Shown: positions 10,694 through 22,200 of the stretch, piece after piece
Layout of the letters: each line of letters starts with the position of its first letter
Position numbering within the stretch: position 1 is the stretch's first letter
Source of the DNA: Clavaria fumosa
Taxonomy: Eukaryota; Basidiomycota; Agaricomycetes; Agaricales; Clavariaceae
Assembly: GCA_951802425.1 (NCBI GenBank)
Contig: OX637804.1
Coordinates: 2,728,001 to 2,792,000, forward strand
DNA: 64,000 nt
Direction: 5' to 3'
Position numbers and translations under genes: made by a program
The notes under the pieces: generated by a model
The model's input: only the letters and a program-made list of their open reading frames with translations
Database searches by the model: none
Told to the model about the DNA's origin: nothing

Positions 10694-12102
10694 TGGCATT
10701 ACATATCAGGTAAGATCATAATTATATCCCATGTCCTCATTGAGATATTCCTTCTTGAGGGTTTTACATATTCTAAAAATAATCAAAATGAGTCATGATG
10801 ACTCATTTCTTGAGTCGCAGTCATTGGGGATTGTTGGGAAGGACCCCACGATCACCCCCAATCACTTCTATGACATTCCACAACTTTCTGCAATGTTCCT
10901 GGCCTTGATTGCATCATTATCTTGTTGATACTTCCTCTGCTTCCTCTTATCTCCCCCAGACTAGTCATAATTAAGTGTACTAGCCCTATTTAGCATGTGT
11001 TTCAGCTGTATTCTATGCCAGATACATGCTAGTAATACCCTAGTACAAAGGGAGATGAGGGGAAGGCCAAGGGACTGCACATAAAGGTTGTGAGCACACA
11101 GTCCACTCATAAGGATGACCAGTCCATATTTGGTAGTGCGGCAGTGTTGGCCATCACTGCTGATTGCTGCCCCCACCACCATGGGAACTGGGCTGAACTG
11201 CCAGCCCTCAATCACTTGATTGAGGTCTGATCATGATTGGGACTGCCCCACAATGCCAGAGTGGTGCCAAACTCACACCAGCACATTCACAACCCTGTAG
11301 CTCAGCCGCAAAAGCTCCGCACCGCTCGTAAACTTGCGGATATGGCCTTATGGACCTTCTCAACACTTTTGTCTGTTCAGCATTTCCCACTTAGAGCCTC
11401 CCTTTAGTGCTACTTTATTAATACTGGGATGTAGCCTACACAGTAGTAAAACCAGCTTGAGGGAGTAAATAACAGTTATTTCCTTCTGCCTTTATGCATA
11501 TAAGAGTAACAAGGCAGTGGAAATTCAATGGTAAAGACCATTTGTTTGTGTGGTTCTTTTTTCCTACTGTAGAGCCATTTCTTTCTGTCCTAGTACCACT
11601 TTCCATAGCTTAAGTCATTGGGAGTAAGTCTACATGGGTAAGTAGTACAGAATAGGCAGAGGACTAAGAGAGAGCATAGGGAATGATTGAAGAGATGCAT
11701 AAGGTGCTGAACTGCTTGTTCAAGGGGCTAGGCACTATAGACCATTAAGTACCCTAACAGACACTAGGTGGCAAGGACATCAGACATGAGCAAGGAGGTT
11801 TCATGATTATCTGCATTTTATGGGCCACTGGGCCATAGACTGACAAGGAGTTGGATTCCCAGGGATGGCCCAACCATGTCTGGCAGGAAACCATGCAGCC
11901 ATGGCTCAGTCATTCCATTCCACCAGTCAGATGTTCATTGCAATTCCATACAACACCAAACAACCAGATCCTCAGAGGGAATTTGGATAAATTGGCTCAG
12001 TCATCCCATATTTGGAGGCTACATCCAGAAAAGACAAGTTGTTGGTGCCTCATCAGTGATGCATGCTGGCGCCTCATTGACAACCACAGTCACTAAGTCA
12101 CT
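10694..12102. other. unassigned intergenic sequence
   Basis: No credible gene. Reading frames are short and without recognisable motifs, and I see no tandem repeat or LTR terminus. Confidence 0.5.
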
Positions 12103-12339
12103 ATGAAACACACCTTGCAAGCCAGTCGCTATGGTCCACAGCAGGCACCCAGCAATGACACCCCCCCTCAATGTGTGCATGGTTGCCTGATTGTGAACTC
12201 AAGAAGCACAGTGGGGGACCTAACACTTAGGAAACATCTGCATGAGACCTACATGAAGGGGAACCCCATCATGCAACACATCCAAAACATGCATGAGTTT
12301 GCACTCAAGGTTGTTGTTGCTGTCAACAGGATCAGATAA
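12103..12339 (+). pseudogene. possible relic of a Copia-type gag
   Basis: The translated segment LRKHLHETYMKGNPIMQHIQ and the following MHEFALKVVVAVNRI have the pattern of the Copia Gag middle region (LxxLxxxxMxxxxxIxxHIxxM), and after the stop the same frame continues DDELTLIKTSA. No zinc knuckle or LTR accompanies it. The assignment is weak. Confidence 0.3.
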
Positions 12340-12416
12340 GATGATGAATTGACCTTGATCAAGACATCTGCCCAGCAGCATTGTTAGTCTAGATGCTCCT
12401 GCTATCATCAGCAACC

Positions 12417-12680
12417 ACCGCAGGCTCGTGGGGGGAGGCGCAGGCGCACGGGGGGGGTGCACGTGGGAGGAGCAGGCACGAGGCGCAGGTGCGCAGGGGA
12501 GGCGCAGGCGCACATACCCTCACAGGTGTGCAGGCTCTCACAGGTGCACAGGCTCTCACAGGCGAGGCGCAGGCACACAGGGGAGGCGCAGGCACACATA
12601 CCCTCACAGGCGCACAGGCTCTCACAGGCACGCAGGCTCTCACAGGCGTCGTGCAAGCGTGCAGGCTCTCACAGAAGCAT
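12417..12680. repeat. GC-rich minisatellite, CAGGCTCTCACAGG-type units
   Basis: Imperfect repeats of about 18 bp based on CACAGG(C/T)GCACAGGCTCT, mixed with GGGGAGGCGCAGGCGCACA blocks; a block of about 55-70 bp including ACATACCCTCACAGG occurs twice (about 12500 and 12587). Open frames here on both strands are low-complexity artefacts. Confidence 0.8.
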
Positions 12681-12935
12681 CATCTCCTTGTCCTGAGGGC
12701 CTTCCGCCTTCCAGATCTTGAAGCAGGATGAAACTAACAGGTTTGTGAGCATGTGACCTTGGATATCAACAAGTGAATGTGGGGCTAGCAACAAGTCCAG
12801 GTAAGCTCATGACCTTGAATGCCCTTGATGCCTCCAAGCATGTTGCGAGGATTGGCTAGACCCCATCACAGGGCATGCTATTGGGTTGATCTAGCAAGTC
12901 AAAGCAGAATGCACCGTTCTAGTGAGTTGAAGTGC
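12681..12935. other. unassigned sequence
   Basis: Nothing recognised between the minisatellite and the RRM fragment. Confidence 0.4.
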
Positions 12936-13241
12936 TCATCTTTTCAAGGAGTCTTCAAACATCGCCAATCCGAAACGTTTTGAGTGGCCTGTGTTGCGAT
13001 CCACCATAACAGTGGCATTGACAACTTTTCCATAAGCAGAAAAGAATTCATGCATGGATTCTGACATCGTGTTGGATGACAGACTGCCGACGAAGTACTG
13101 CACACTTCTGAGATGCTCATTTCGGGGTATGGTGTTGACATTGTGTTGATGACAGACCACCGACGAAGTACTGCACACTTCTGAGATGCTCATTTTTGGG
13201 TTAAGGCCATATGGAAATAAGACGAAGTGACTGGGATGCAA
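12936..13241 (-). pseudogene. RNA-recognition-motif (RRM) gene fragment
   Basis: The frame contains YFVGSLSSNTMSESMHEFFS and, further on, GHSKRFGLAMFEDS. These match the two signatures of an RRM: RNP2 (YFVGSL) at the first beta strand and RNP1 (KRFGLAMF, for the usual RGFGFVxF) at the third, with the expected 30-35 residues between. The fragment covers roughly the first three quarters of one RRM, as found in hnRNP or Musashi-like proteins, without the rest of the gene. The N-terminal part comes from a 74-bp tandem duplication read in another frame. It is probably a captured or duplicated piece of a host gene. No intron or promoter is visible. Confidence 0.6.
13062..13200. repeat. two-copy tandem duplication, 74-bp period
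   Basis: 13062-13135 and 13136-13200 share TGACAT.GTGTTG.ATGACAGAC and GACGAAGTACTGCACACTTC with few changes. It duplicates the RNP2-coding part of the RRM fragment. Confidence 0.88.
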
Positions 13242-13681
13242 AGGAGGCAGGAAACTACAGAGGAGATGGATACAATGTCCAACAAAGCTTGAAGGCAGGA
13301 TGCACTAGAATCACAAGGGCAACAAGCCTGAGGAACTTAAAGAAAGGCAGAGTGCATCAGAGTCATGAGAGCAGCAAAGAGCCTGAGCACACCAATGAAG
13401 AGGAGCAAGAAGGGCAACTCCAAAGGGTCTAGCAACTCCATAACAGAGTGTCTGTCATGTAGATTCATGGGAGGGACAAAAACTGAACACCAAGCTAATA
13501 CTCAGAGTAACCTCTATCTGCTATTAGAACTGCCATTAGAGATGGGGTGTGTGGCATGGACAGAATATTTCAGCAGGCCTGGCTACATGAAGGTGGAGGC
13601 TGCCAACCTGGATAAATGCAGAGGCAGCTTGAGCTGCAGATCCAGGCAGCTGGGGCGCAGAGGCAGCACAAACTGGAAATC
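13242..13681. other. unassigned sequence up to LTR-B copy 2
   Basis: No supported gene. The last 70 bases (CAGGCAGCTGGGGCGCAGAGG) resemble the degenerate repeat at 15232 onward, so the two were continuous before the LTR inserted. AAATC at 13677-13681 is the left target duplication. Confidence 0.5.
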
Positions 13682-15226
13682 TGTTAGGGCCTGTCCCATC
13701 TCATAAATAGCACCATAAGTCAATTTGTTGGTGACCAATCCTGAAAACTCACTAAGACCAATCAACTGTTGAGCACAATTGAGAATACTCAGTCCCAGAA
13801 GGTTGCGAAGACATCTGATGAAGTGTACGAACAGAAAAAGACAAGTTGGAAGAGGGGAGGCATTGCTGGAAAGGTTGCGGAGTTGGTAGACAAAGTGCAA
13901 AGAGGGAAAAAGATGAGTTGAGAGAGGGAAGATGTTGCTGAGAAGGTTGGAAAGTCAACCAACAAAGTGTAGAAAGAAAGATAGATGAGTTGGGAGAAAC
14001 AGATATTGCTGAGAAGGAAGGTTGTGAAGTTGACTTGTGAAGTGTAAAGAAGGAAATAGATGAGATGGGAGAAAGAGATGTTGTCAAAAGGGTCACAAGT
14101 GGTTGCAATGATGTCAAGAAGTGAATCAGTGAAGGCAATGACTTTGCCAACTGATGAGAGAACTTGTAGGGTTCGAAGAATCAGTACCAAGATGAAGTAC
14201 AGGAAATACTTAGGTGCGTGAGTTGTACAAGCACAGAGGATGAGTTTAGAGGAGAGCAGAGTGTGTCTTGGTGTTGTCAAGGTCACCAAGTGAGACAAGA
14301 CCTATCATTTGCAGTGGTCCCAAGCTCAAAGGGTGTAATAGCCTCAAGCTTAAACCAAAGTGTGTCAATATCAAGTCTACAGTACCATATGTACATGTGA
14401 GACTTATATATGTGTGTACAGAGAGTGTAACTAATCAGGAAAAGTACAGAGGTCACCAGGCAACAAGACTATAGTAGTATGGGGTATGTTTAATTGTAAA
14501 GTGACTAGGCACATGTTCTACTAAGGTTGCGAGGGGTTAGAAATGCATAAGTAAGGTCACAAAGATGACCTGTCATGGGTTGCGACCTGGTTAAATAATC
14601 ATATATATAGCTATAACTATGGGGGGATCCTCGGATCATAACTATCATAGTTATAGACTACTGGGGGCAAGAAGGAGAGCATATTTGAAAGGTAAATGCA
14701 GCTGACTGTTGGTGGTGCATTTGGGTGTTAAGGTTGCAGTGTCATGAGGTGGGTCACATGGATGATGCTAGTGATGCAGGTGACCTTGGGTGGGGGGTCA
14801 TGTGAGTAATGCTGGTAACACAAGTAACACTGGTGGTGTCATAGTGCTGGTGGTACTGGTAGTGCTGGTAGTGTCAGTAGCATCAGTGACACTGGTAACA
14901 TATTAGTGCTGGTAGTGGTAGCACCAGGGGTGCCATGCAGCAAGTCATGTGCTGGCTGAAGAGGATGTGCAACAGTGTGTTGTGCATCGAGATGGTGGGT
15001 CCGGGTGAAGTATATGCATGGGGTGAGGTGGAGAGAGGCATTGCGAGCATGGCATGGTGGTTGTGAGTGTCATGTGAATGTGGGGTAGGTTGGAGAGGCT
15101 CCTGGAAGGGGATGGCAGGTTCCAGAAGTGTGTAGAGGTGCTCGTGAGGTTGTAGAGGGCCATTGGGAGGTTCGTAGGTGTTGGTAGAGTTGGCTTGGGC
15201 AAGGTAAAAATGAATGGGTCCTGACA
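13682..15226 (+). mobile_element. LTR-B copy 2, solo LTR (1545 bp)
   Basis: TGTTAGGGCCTGTCCC to GGGTCCTGACA, flanked by AAATC on both sides (13677-13681 and 15227-15231). A solo LTR with an intact target duplication is the product of recombination between the two LTRs of a full element. Compared with copy 1, many CG dinucleotides have become TG or CA, so it is older. Open frames within it are by-products of its composition. Confidence 0.93.
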
Positions 15227-15231
15227 AAATC

Positions 15232-16680
15232 CAGGCAACTGAGGTGTTAGAGCGATTAGCCACAGCTGCAGGAGCACTGGACTGAGGCACACAGTGGGCC
15301 AAGGCAGGAGGACCAGGCAGAAATGCCAAGTTTCCACTTCTGGTCCTCCCCTCACTATGCAAAACTGTGCAGTGGGGAGCAGCAGAGCTGAGGCTCTGCA
15401 GCCACTGGTGCAAGTCTGTGGAAATGGGGAAGCAGCACCCATGTGAGGGGCCCAAGGGACAGGTTAAATTTGCAATGATATTTATTGAATTACATGAGAC
15501 CATTCATGTACAGGAGTTGAGGGGCCACAGCCACAGAAGGGCAAAGTGAGGAGCAGTGGCCATGTTCTGGGGCTGAGGAGCAGCATCTGAATGCAGGATC
15601 TCAGGGACCCAGCCACAGCTGCATGTGAGTCCACAGAGAGGGAAGAAGCCTCAAGTGTATGGCATCCCCACACAGGAGCCAGGGACTGTGGCTGCAGCCA
15701 GGCACAATATCACAGCAACAGATGCTCACACAGAGAGAAAGCAGCACCCAGCTTGGGTGAGGGACCACAGCTGCAGCTGGACACAAGTCCACAGAGTGGG
15801 AGCTGCATCTGAGCATAGGAGCTGAGGGACCGCAGCCCCAGCCAGGTGCAAGACCACAGAGAGAGTGGCATCTGCACATGGGAGCCGAGGGAGAGGGGAG
15901 CCAAGGGAGAGGGGAGCTGAGGGGGCAACCCATGGCTGCAGCTGGGCAGAGGACTCAAGGGGCTGCAGCTGACACTGGGCACAAGTCTGTGAAGCTGAGG
16001 CTGGGCATAAGCCCACAACATGGGGAACATCAGCTGAAGGAGTGTAGCAACAGCTGCACACAAGTCTGGCCAAGAGGGTCAGATGGAGTCATGTATATGA
16101 TGTAGAGACCCAGGCACAGGTCCTGAGGGGCAACAGCTGGGCTGAGCACTCGGGCCAGGTGCTAGGCCACAGATCCATAGCTGGACCCACAGAGTGGTGG
16201 TGGGGGGCAGCACTTGAGCACAGGAGCTGAAAGACCACAGTTGCAGCCAGGCACAAGTGTGGGAGGTGACGTCCATGCATGGGAGCAGAGCCTGCTGGCC
16301 AGGAGGACCAATGGTGGGCATATGCAATGCCTGCTGGCCAACAGGGTTGGTGGGGACACATGCAATTTGAGAGATCCCAGCACAGGACCTGAGGGGCCAC
16401 AGCTGAGGCTGGGCACAATCCCACAGAGTGGGGAGCAGCATCTGCATGCAGAGCTGAAGGACCACAGCTGCAGCAGGCACAAGACCCTAGAGTGGGGTGC
16501 AGCATCCCACATGTGGGGGCAGGGCCTGCTGGCCAAGAGGAACAACGGCAGGCTCATGCAGTGCCTGCTGGGCAGGAGGAACAATGGCAGGCTCACACAG
16601 TGCCTGCTGGCCAAGAGGATTGGCAAAACGGGTGCCCAAGCACCTGACAGGAATGAGAGTGGGGCCTAGCACCATGCATC
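15232..16680. repeat. degenerate minisatellite, units of about 60-80 bp, with a 43-bp sub-repeat
   Basis: Variants of GCCACAGCTGCAGC..GGCACAA..CCACAGAGTGGGAGCAGCATCTG recur every 60-80 bases across the whole stretch. Near 16280-16625 a sub-repeat of about 43 bp based on GCCTGCTGGCCAAGAGGA, then ACAATGGCAGGCTCA, occurs four or so times. All frames on both strands are repetitive translations (Leu/Ser/Pro/Cys-rich) and I do not accept them as genes. Confidence 0.75.
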
Positions 16681-17107
16681 AGACTCACACCATGGAGGGT
16701 CGAGGTCCAGAGCCCCCTGTATTTACCTCTGGGTTCACTGGACCATCTGAACCTGGACCCAGCAAATAGACAAAGGTGGTACTCAACTGCACACAGGATC
16801 TTGCCAGGGGCTGGCATGGTGGAGAGAACTGGAGGGCATGACTGAGAGGAAGGAGGAGGGAATAGAAGGCAAGGGTCTTTCCAGAGCTGTAGGTATCTTG
16901 GAGGCCCCAGGGCCATCCTAAGACACCCTGTGTGACACCCTGCCTGGAGGACCAGGGCAGGGCCCAGCAGGATGTAGACACAGACACAAAATTGGCTGCT
17001 CCAGTACCCCCTCCTTCAGAGGGGGATCCAAATAAGCAAATCCAGAGGGACCAAGGTTTGAAGTCCCAAGAGGACTGTGCCTGAGGGATGGAGTCACAAG
17101 GAGCCAC
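16681..17107. other. unassigned sequence before the 655-bp array
   Basis: Nothing recognised. The array begins abruptly after GGAGCCAC. Confidence 0.45.
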
Positions 17108-19250
17108 CTAGCTGTAAAACAAATGGCCAATGCAAGTTTGGCCACAAAATAAAAAACTGCAAAATGTGTTATAGGAACTTTGTAGACATGTTCTATAGGT
17201 AAAACAATACAACTTTTGTATGGATCATGTCTCACCCCACTTGCTACTTCAAAAGATCCCCTGGTTTTCATTTTGGCCTCTTCCTAGTGTATCATTACAA
17301 AGAATAGCATATTGTACAATACGTAGGCATGGGAGGCCTATGAAACTTTGAGGAGACATTCTCTATAGTATATCAATGGTTTATGGCCACTTACCTGATC
17401 CCCTAAGCTTCTACTTTCAAAGATCCCCTGAAAATGCCCAAAAAACTCATTTTCCCGGGATCTTTGGACCTGGACACTAAAACACTTATGTAAAGCACCC
17501 ACACCCTTTCCCTATACCCCCTCTAACCCCCCATACCATTCACTACCAAGTGGCCAATGCTCCACTTTCTGCTGACCCTTCTCTAACATCTGGCCACAGC
17601 TGGCCACTGTAGTTTCGGAACCTGGGATCTTTGGAAGCATAAGGTATACCACACTCAAAACACCTGGAACCTAGTGTCAAATAGGTGCCCTAACCCCAGG
17701 AATATTTTCAGGATTTTTGAACCGCTTATAGATTCTGGCCAATAGGCCACTTTGCCAAGACCCTAGCTGTAAAACAAATGGCCAATGCAAGTTTGGCCAC
17801 AAAATAAAAAACTGCAAAATGTGTTATAGGAACTTTGTAGACATGTTCTATAGGTAAAACAATACAACTTTTGTATGGATCATGTCTCACCCCACTTGCT
17901 ACTTCAAAAGATCCCCTGGTTTTCATTTTGGCCTCTTCCTAGTGTATCATTACAAAGAATAGCATATTGTACAATACGTAGGCATGGGAGGCCTATGAAA
18001 CTTTGAGGAGACATTCTCTATAGTATATCAATGGTTTATGGCCACTTACCTGATCCCCTAAGCTTCTACTTTCAAAGATCCCCTGAAAATGCCCAAAAAA
18101 CTCATTTTCCCGGGATCTTTGGACCTGGACACTAAAACACTTATGTAAAGCACCCACACCCTTTCCCTATACCCCCTCTAACCCCCCATACCATTCACTA
18201 CCAAGTGGCCAATGCTCCACTTTCTGCTGACCCTTCTCTAACATCTGGCCACAGCTGGCCACTGTAGTTTCGGAACCTGGGATCTTTGGAAGCATAAGGT
18301 ATACCACACTCAAAACACCTGGAACCTAGTGTCAAATAGGTGCCCTAACCCCAGGAATATTTTCAGGATTTTTGAACCGCTTATAGATTCTGGCCAATAG
18401 GCCACTTTGCCAAGACCCTAGCTGTAAAACAAATGGCCAATGCAAGTTTGGCCACAAAATAAAAAACTGCAAAATGTGTTATAGGAACTTTGTAGACATG
18501 TTCTATAGGTAAAACAATACAACTTTTGTATGGATCATGTCTCACCCCACTTGCTACTTCAAAAGATCCCCTGGTTTTCATTTTGGCCTCTTCCTAGTGT
18601 ATCATTACAAAGAATAGCATATTGTACAATACGTAGGCATGGGAGGCCTATGAAACTTTGAGGAGACATTCTCTATAGTATATCAATGGTTTATGGCCAC
18701 TTACCTGATCCCCTAAGCTTCTACTTTCAAAGATCCCCTGAAAATGCCCAAAAAACTCATTTTCCCGGGATCTTTGGACCTGGACACTAAAACACTTATG
18801 TAAAGCACCCACACCCTTTCCCTATACCCCCTCTAACCCCCCATACCATTCACTACCAAGTGGCCAATGCTCCACTTTCTGCTGACCCTTCTCTAACATC
18901 TGGCCACAGCTGGCCACTGTAGTTTCGGAACCTGGGATCTTTGGAAGCATAAGGTATACCACACTCAAAACACCTGGAACCTAGTGTCAAATAGGTGCCC
19001 TAACCCCAGGAATATTTTCAGGATTTTTGAACCACTTATAGATTCTGGCCAATAGGCCACTTTGCCAAGACCCTAGCTGTAAAACAAATGGCCAATGCAA
19101 GTTTGGCCACAAAATAAAAAACTGCAAAATGTGTTATAGGAACTTTGTAGACATGTTCTATAGGTAAAACAATACAACTTTTGTATGGATCATGTCTCAC
19201 CCCACTTGCTACTTCAAAAGATCCCCTGGTTTTCATTTTGGCCTCTTCCT
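17108..19250. repeat. 655-bp tandem satellite, 3.3 copies
   Basis: Units start at 17108, 17763, 18418 and 19073 (CTAGCTGTAAAACAAATGGC), an exact 655-bp period. Copies are almost identical; I see one change, GAACCGCTT to GAACCACTT in the third unit, a CpG loss. The fourth unit stops after 178 bases, where it joins the 651-bp array through shared TCCTA. Each unit contains a strong inverted repeat (17418-17466 in the first). A 66-aa minus-strand frame recurs per unit but shows no recognisable domain. Confidence 0.97.
17418..17466. repeat. 49-bp imperfect hairpin within each 655-bp unit
   Basis: Arms CAAAGATCCC and GGGATCTTTG are perfectly complementary; inside them GAAAATG pairs with CATTTTC, leaving a 2/2 internal bulge and an 11-base loop. 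It recurs at 18073-18121 and 18728-18776. Confidence 0.85.
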
Positions 19251-22200
19251 AACAGCATAGTCCTTGTGCAGATGGAGCATCTGCGCTTTCTTTCACTGCA
19301 AGCTAACCACTCAAGCTAGTCTTTTGAAATTTTGTGTGCCTATATCTACCCCTCTAATCCTCAATTTCCATGGTTTACATTTTCCCCAAACTTATTTCCC
19401 AATGCATGCCAGAGCTGCTGACCAAACCAGTCAAAATTCTCCCATTTATCAAAACCAACCATAGGATTCCAAAACAAATGGAATGCTATACTGGGCCATC
19501 CCATACCTATCATATTCCATCCCTCTCTCTCCCCTCCCATCACCCACAAAGCAACAATTCCAGCATATAGTCAGAATCCAGTTCTCACATCCTCACACAA
19601 GTTTGTACTTGTGGTGGCACCTAAATCAAATGGGATCACATTGAAAGATTGAGTATAGTGCATGAATAATACACCCTGACTTTGTTTCAATTACTCTGCC
19701 ACATCCAGGACTACAGTTGCCTTCCTACAAACCTAAACAACACAAGTACCCATACAAGTTTGCAAGCCTCACAGCACAAGATCTAACCGTGAAAATCTCT
19801 TGAAATTGATCATGGATGCTCTAAATGATGACCACTATCATATAACATGCTAAACAGACTAAACTGTTTTTCTGCGAATGGTCCCTTGTTGCTCCTATCC
19901 TAACAGCATAGTCCTTGTGCAGATGGAGCATCTGCGCTTTCTTTCACTGCAAGCTAACCACTCAAGCTAGTCTTTTGAAATTTTGTGTGCCTATATCTAC
20001 CCCTCTAATCCTCAATTTCCATGGTTTACATTTTCCCCAAACTTATTTCCCAATGCATGCCAGAGCTGCTGACCAAACCAGTCAAAATTCTCCCATTTAT
20101 CAAAACCAACCATAGGATTCCAAAACAAATGGAATGCTATACTGGGCCATCCCATACCTATCATATTCCATCCCTCTCTCTCCCCTCCCATCACCCACAA
20201 AGCAACAATTCCAGCATATAGTCAGAATCCAGTTCTCACATCCTCACACAAGTTTGTACTTGTGGTGGCACCTAAATCAAATGGGATCACATTGAAAGAT
20301 TGAGTATAGTGCATGAATAATACACCCTGACTTTGTTTCAATTACTCTGCCACATCCAGGACTACAGTTGCCTTCCTACAAACCTAAACAACACAAGTAC
20401 CCATACAAGTTTGCAAGCCTCACAGCACAAGATCTAACCGTGAAAATCTCTTGAAATTGATCATGGATGCTCTAAATGATGACCACTATCATATAACATG
20501 CTAAACAGACTAAACTGTTTTTCTGCGAATGGTCCCTTGTTGCTCCTATCCTAACAGCATAGTCCTTGTGCAGATGGAGCATCTGCGCTTTCTTTCACTG
20601 CAAGCTAACCACTCAAGCTAGTCTTTTGAAATTTTGTGTGCCTATATCTACCCCTCTAATCCTCAATTTCCATGGTTTACATTTTCCCCAAACTTATTTC
20701 CCAATGCATGCCAGAGCTGCTGACCAAACCAGTCAAAATTCTCCCATTTATCAAAACCAACCATAGGATTCCAAAACAAATGGAATGCTATACTGGGCCA
20801 TCCCATACCTATCATATTCCATCCCTCTCTCTCCCCTCCCATCACCCACAAAGCAACAATTCCAGCATATAGTCAGAATCCAGTTCTCACATCCTCACAC
20901 AAGTTTGTACTTGTGGTGGCACCTAAATCAAATGGGATCACATTGAAAGATTGAGTATAGTGCATGAATAATACACCCTGACTTTGTTTCAATTACTCTG
21001 CCACATCCAGGACTACAGTTGCCTTCCTACAAACCTAAACAACACAAGTACCCATACAAGTTTGCAAGCCTCACAGCACAAGATCTAACCGTGAAAATCT
21101 CTTGAAATTGATCATGGATGCTCTAAATGATGACCACTATCATATAACATGCTAAACAGACTAAACTGTTTTTCTGCGAATGGTCCCTTGTTGCTCCTAT
21201 CCTAACAGCATAGTCCTTGTGCAGATGGAGCATCTGCGCTTTCTTTCACTGCAAGCTAACCACTCAAGCTAGTCTTTTGAAATTTTGTGTGCCTATATCT
21301 ACCCCTCTAATCCTCAATTTCCATGGTTTACATTTTCCCCAAACTTATTTCCCAATGCATGCCAGAGCTGCTGACCAAACCAGTCAAAATTCTCCCATTT
21401 ATCAAAACCAACCATAGGATTCCAAAACAAATGGAATGCTATACTGGGCCATCCCATACCTATCATATTCCATCCCTCTCTCTCCCCTCCCATCACCCAC
21501 AAAGCAACAATTCCAGCATATAGTCAGAATCCAGTTCTCACATCCTCACACAAGTTTGTACTTGTGGTGGCACCTAAATCAAATGGGATCACATTGAAAG
21601 ATTGAGTATAGTGCATGAATAATACACCCTGACTTTGTTTCAATTACTCTGCCACATCCAGGACTACAGTTGCCTTCCTACAAACCTAAACAACACAAGT
21701 ACCCATACAAGTTTGCAAGCCTCACAGCACAAGATCTAACCGTGAAAATCTCTTGAAATTGATCATGGATGCTCTAAATGATGACCACTATCATATAACA
21801 TGCTAAACAGACTAAACTGTTTTTCTGCGAATGGTCCCTTGTTGCTCCTATCCTAACAGCATAGTCCTTGTGCAGATGGAGCATCTGCGCTTTCTTTCAC
21901 TGCAAGCTAACCACTCAAGCTAGTCTTTTGAAATTTTGTGTGCCTATATCTACCCCTCTAATCCTCAATTTCCATGGTTTACATTTTCCCCAAACTTATT
22001 TCCCAATGCATGCCAGAGCTGCTGACCAAACCAGTCAAAATTCTCCCATTTATCAAAACCAACCATAGGATTCCAAAACAAATGGAATGCTATACTGGGC
22101 CATCCCATACCTATCATATTCCATCCCTCTCTCTCCCCTCCCATCACCCACAAAGCAACAATTCCAGCATATAGTCAGAATCCAGTTCTCACATCCTCAC

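Noticed and set aside
11270..11345. A possible tRNA-like stretch (GTAGCTCAGCCGCAAAAGCTC)
   Set aside because: It resembles a D-arm sequence only; no cloverleaf pairing or GGTTCGA-type B box follows.
14883..16675. Many overlapping Cys/Leu/Ser-rich frames around 14.9-16.7 kb
   Set aside because: They lie in an LTR and a GC-rich minisatellite, on both strands and in several frames at once. They are composition artefacts.
17726..19236. 66-aa minus-strand frame in each 655-bp unit
   Set aside because: Repeated with the DNA and lacking any recognisable domain. It is hydrophobic in part, but no start context or homology can be judged.
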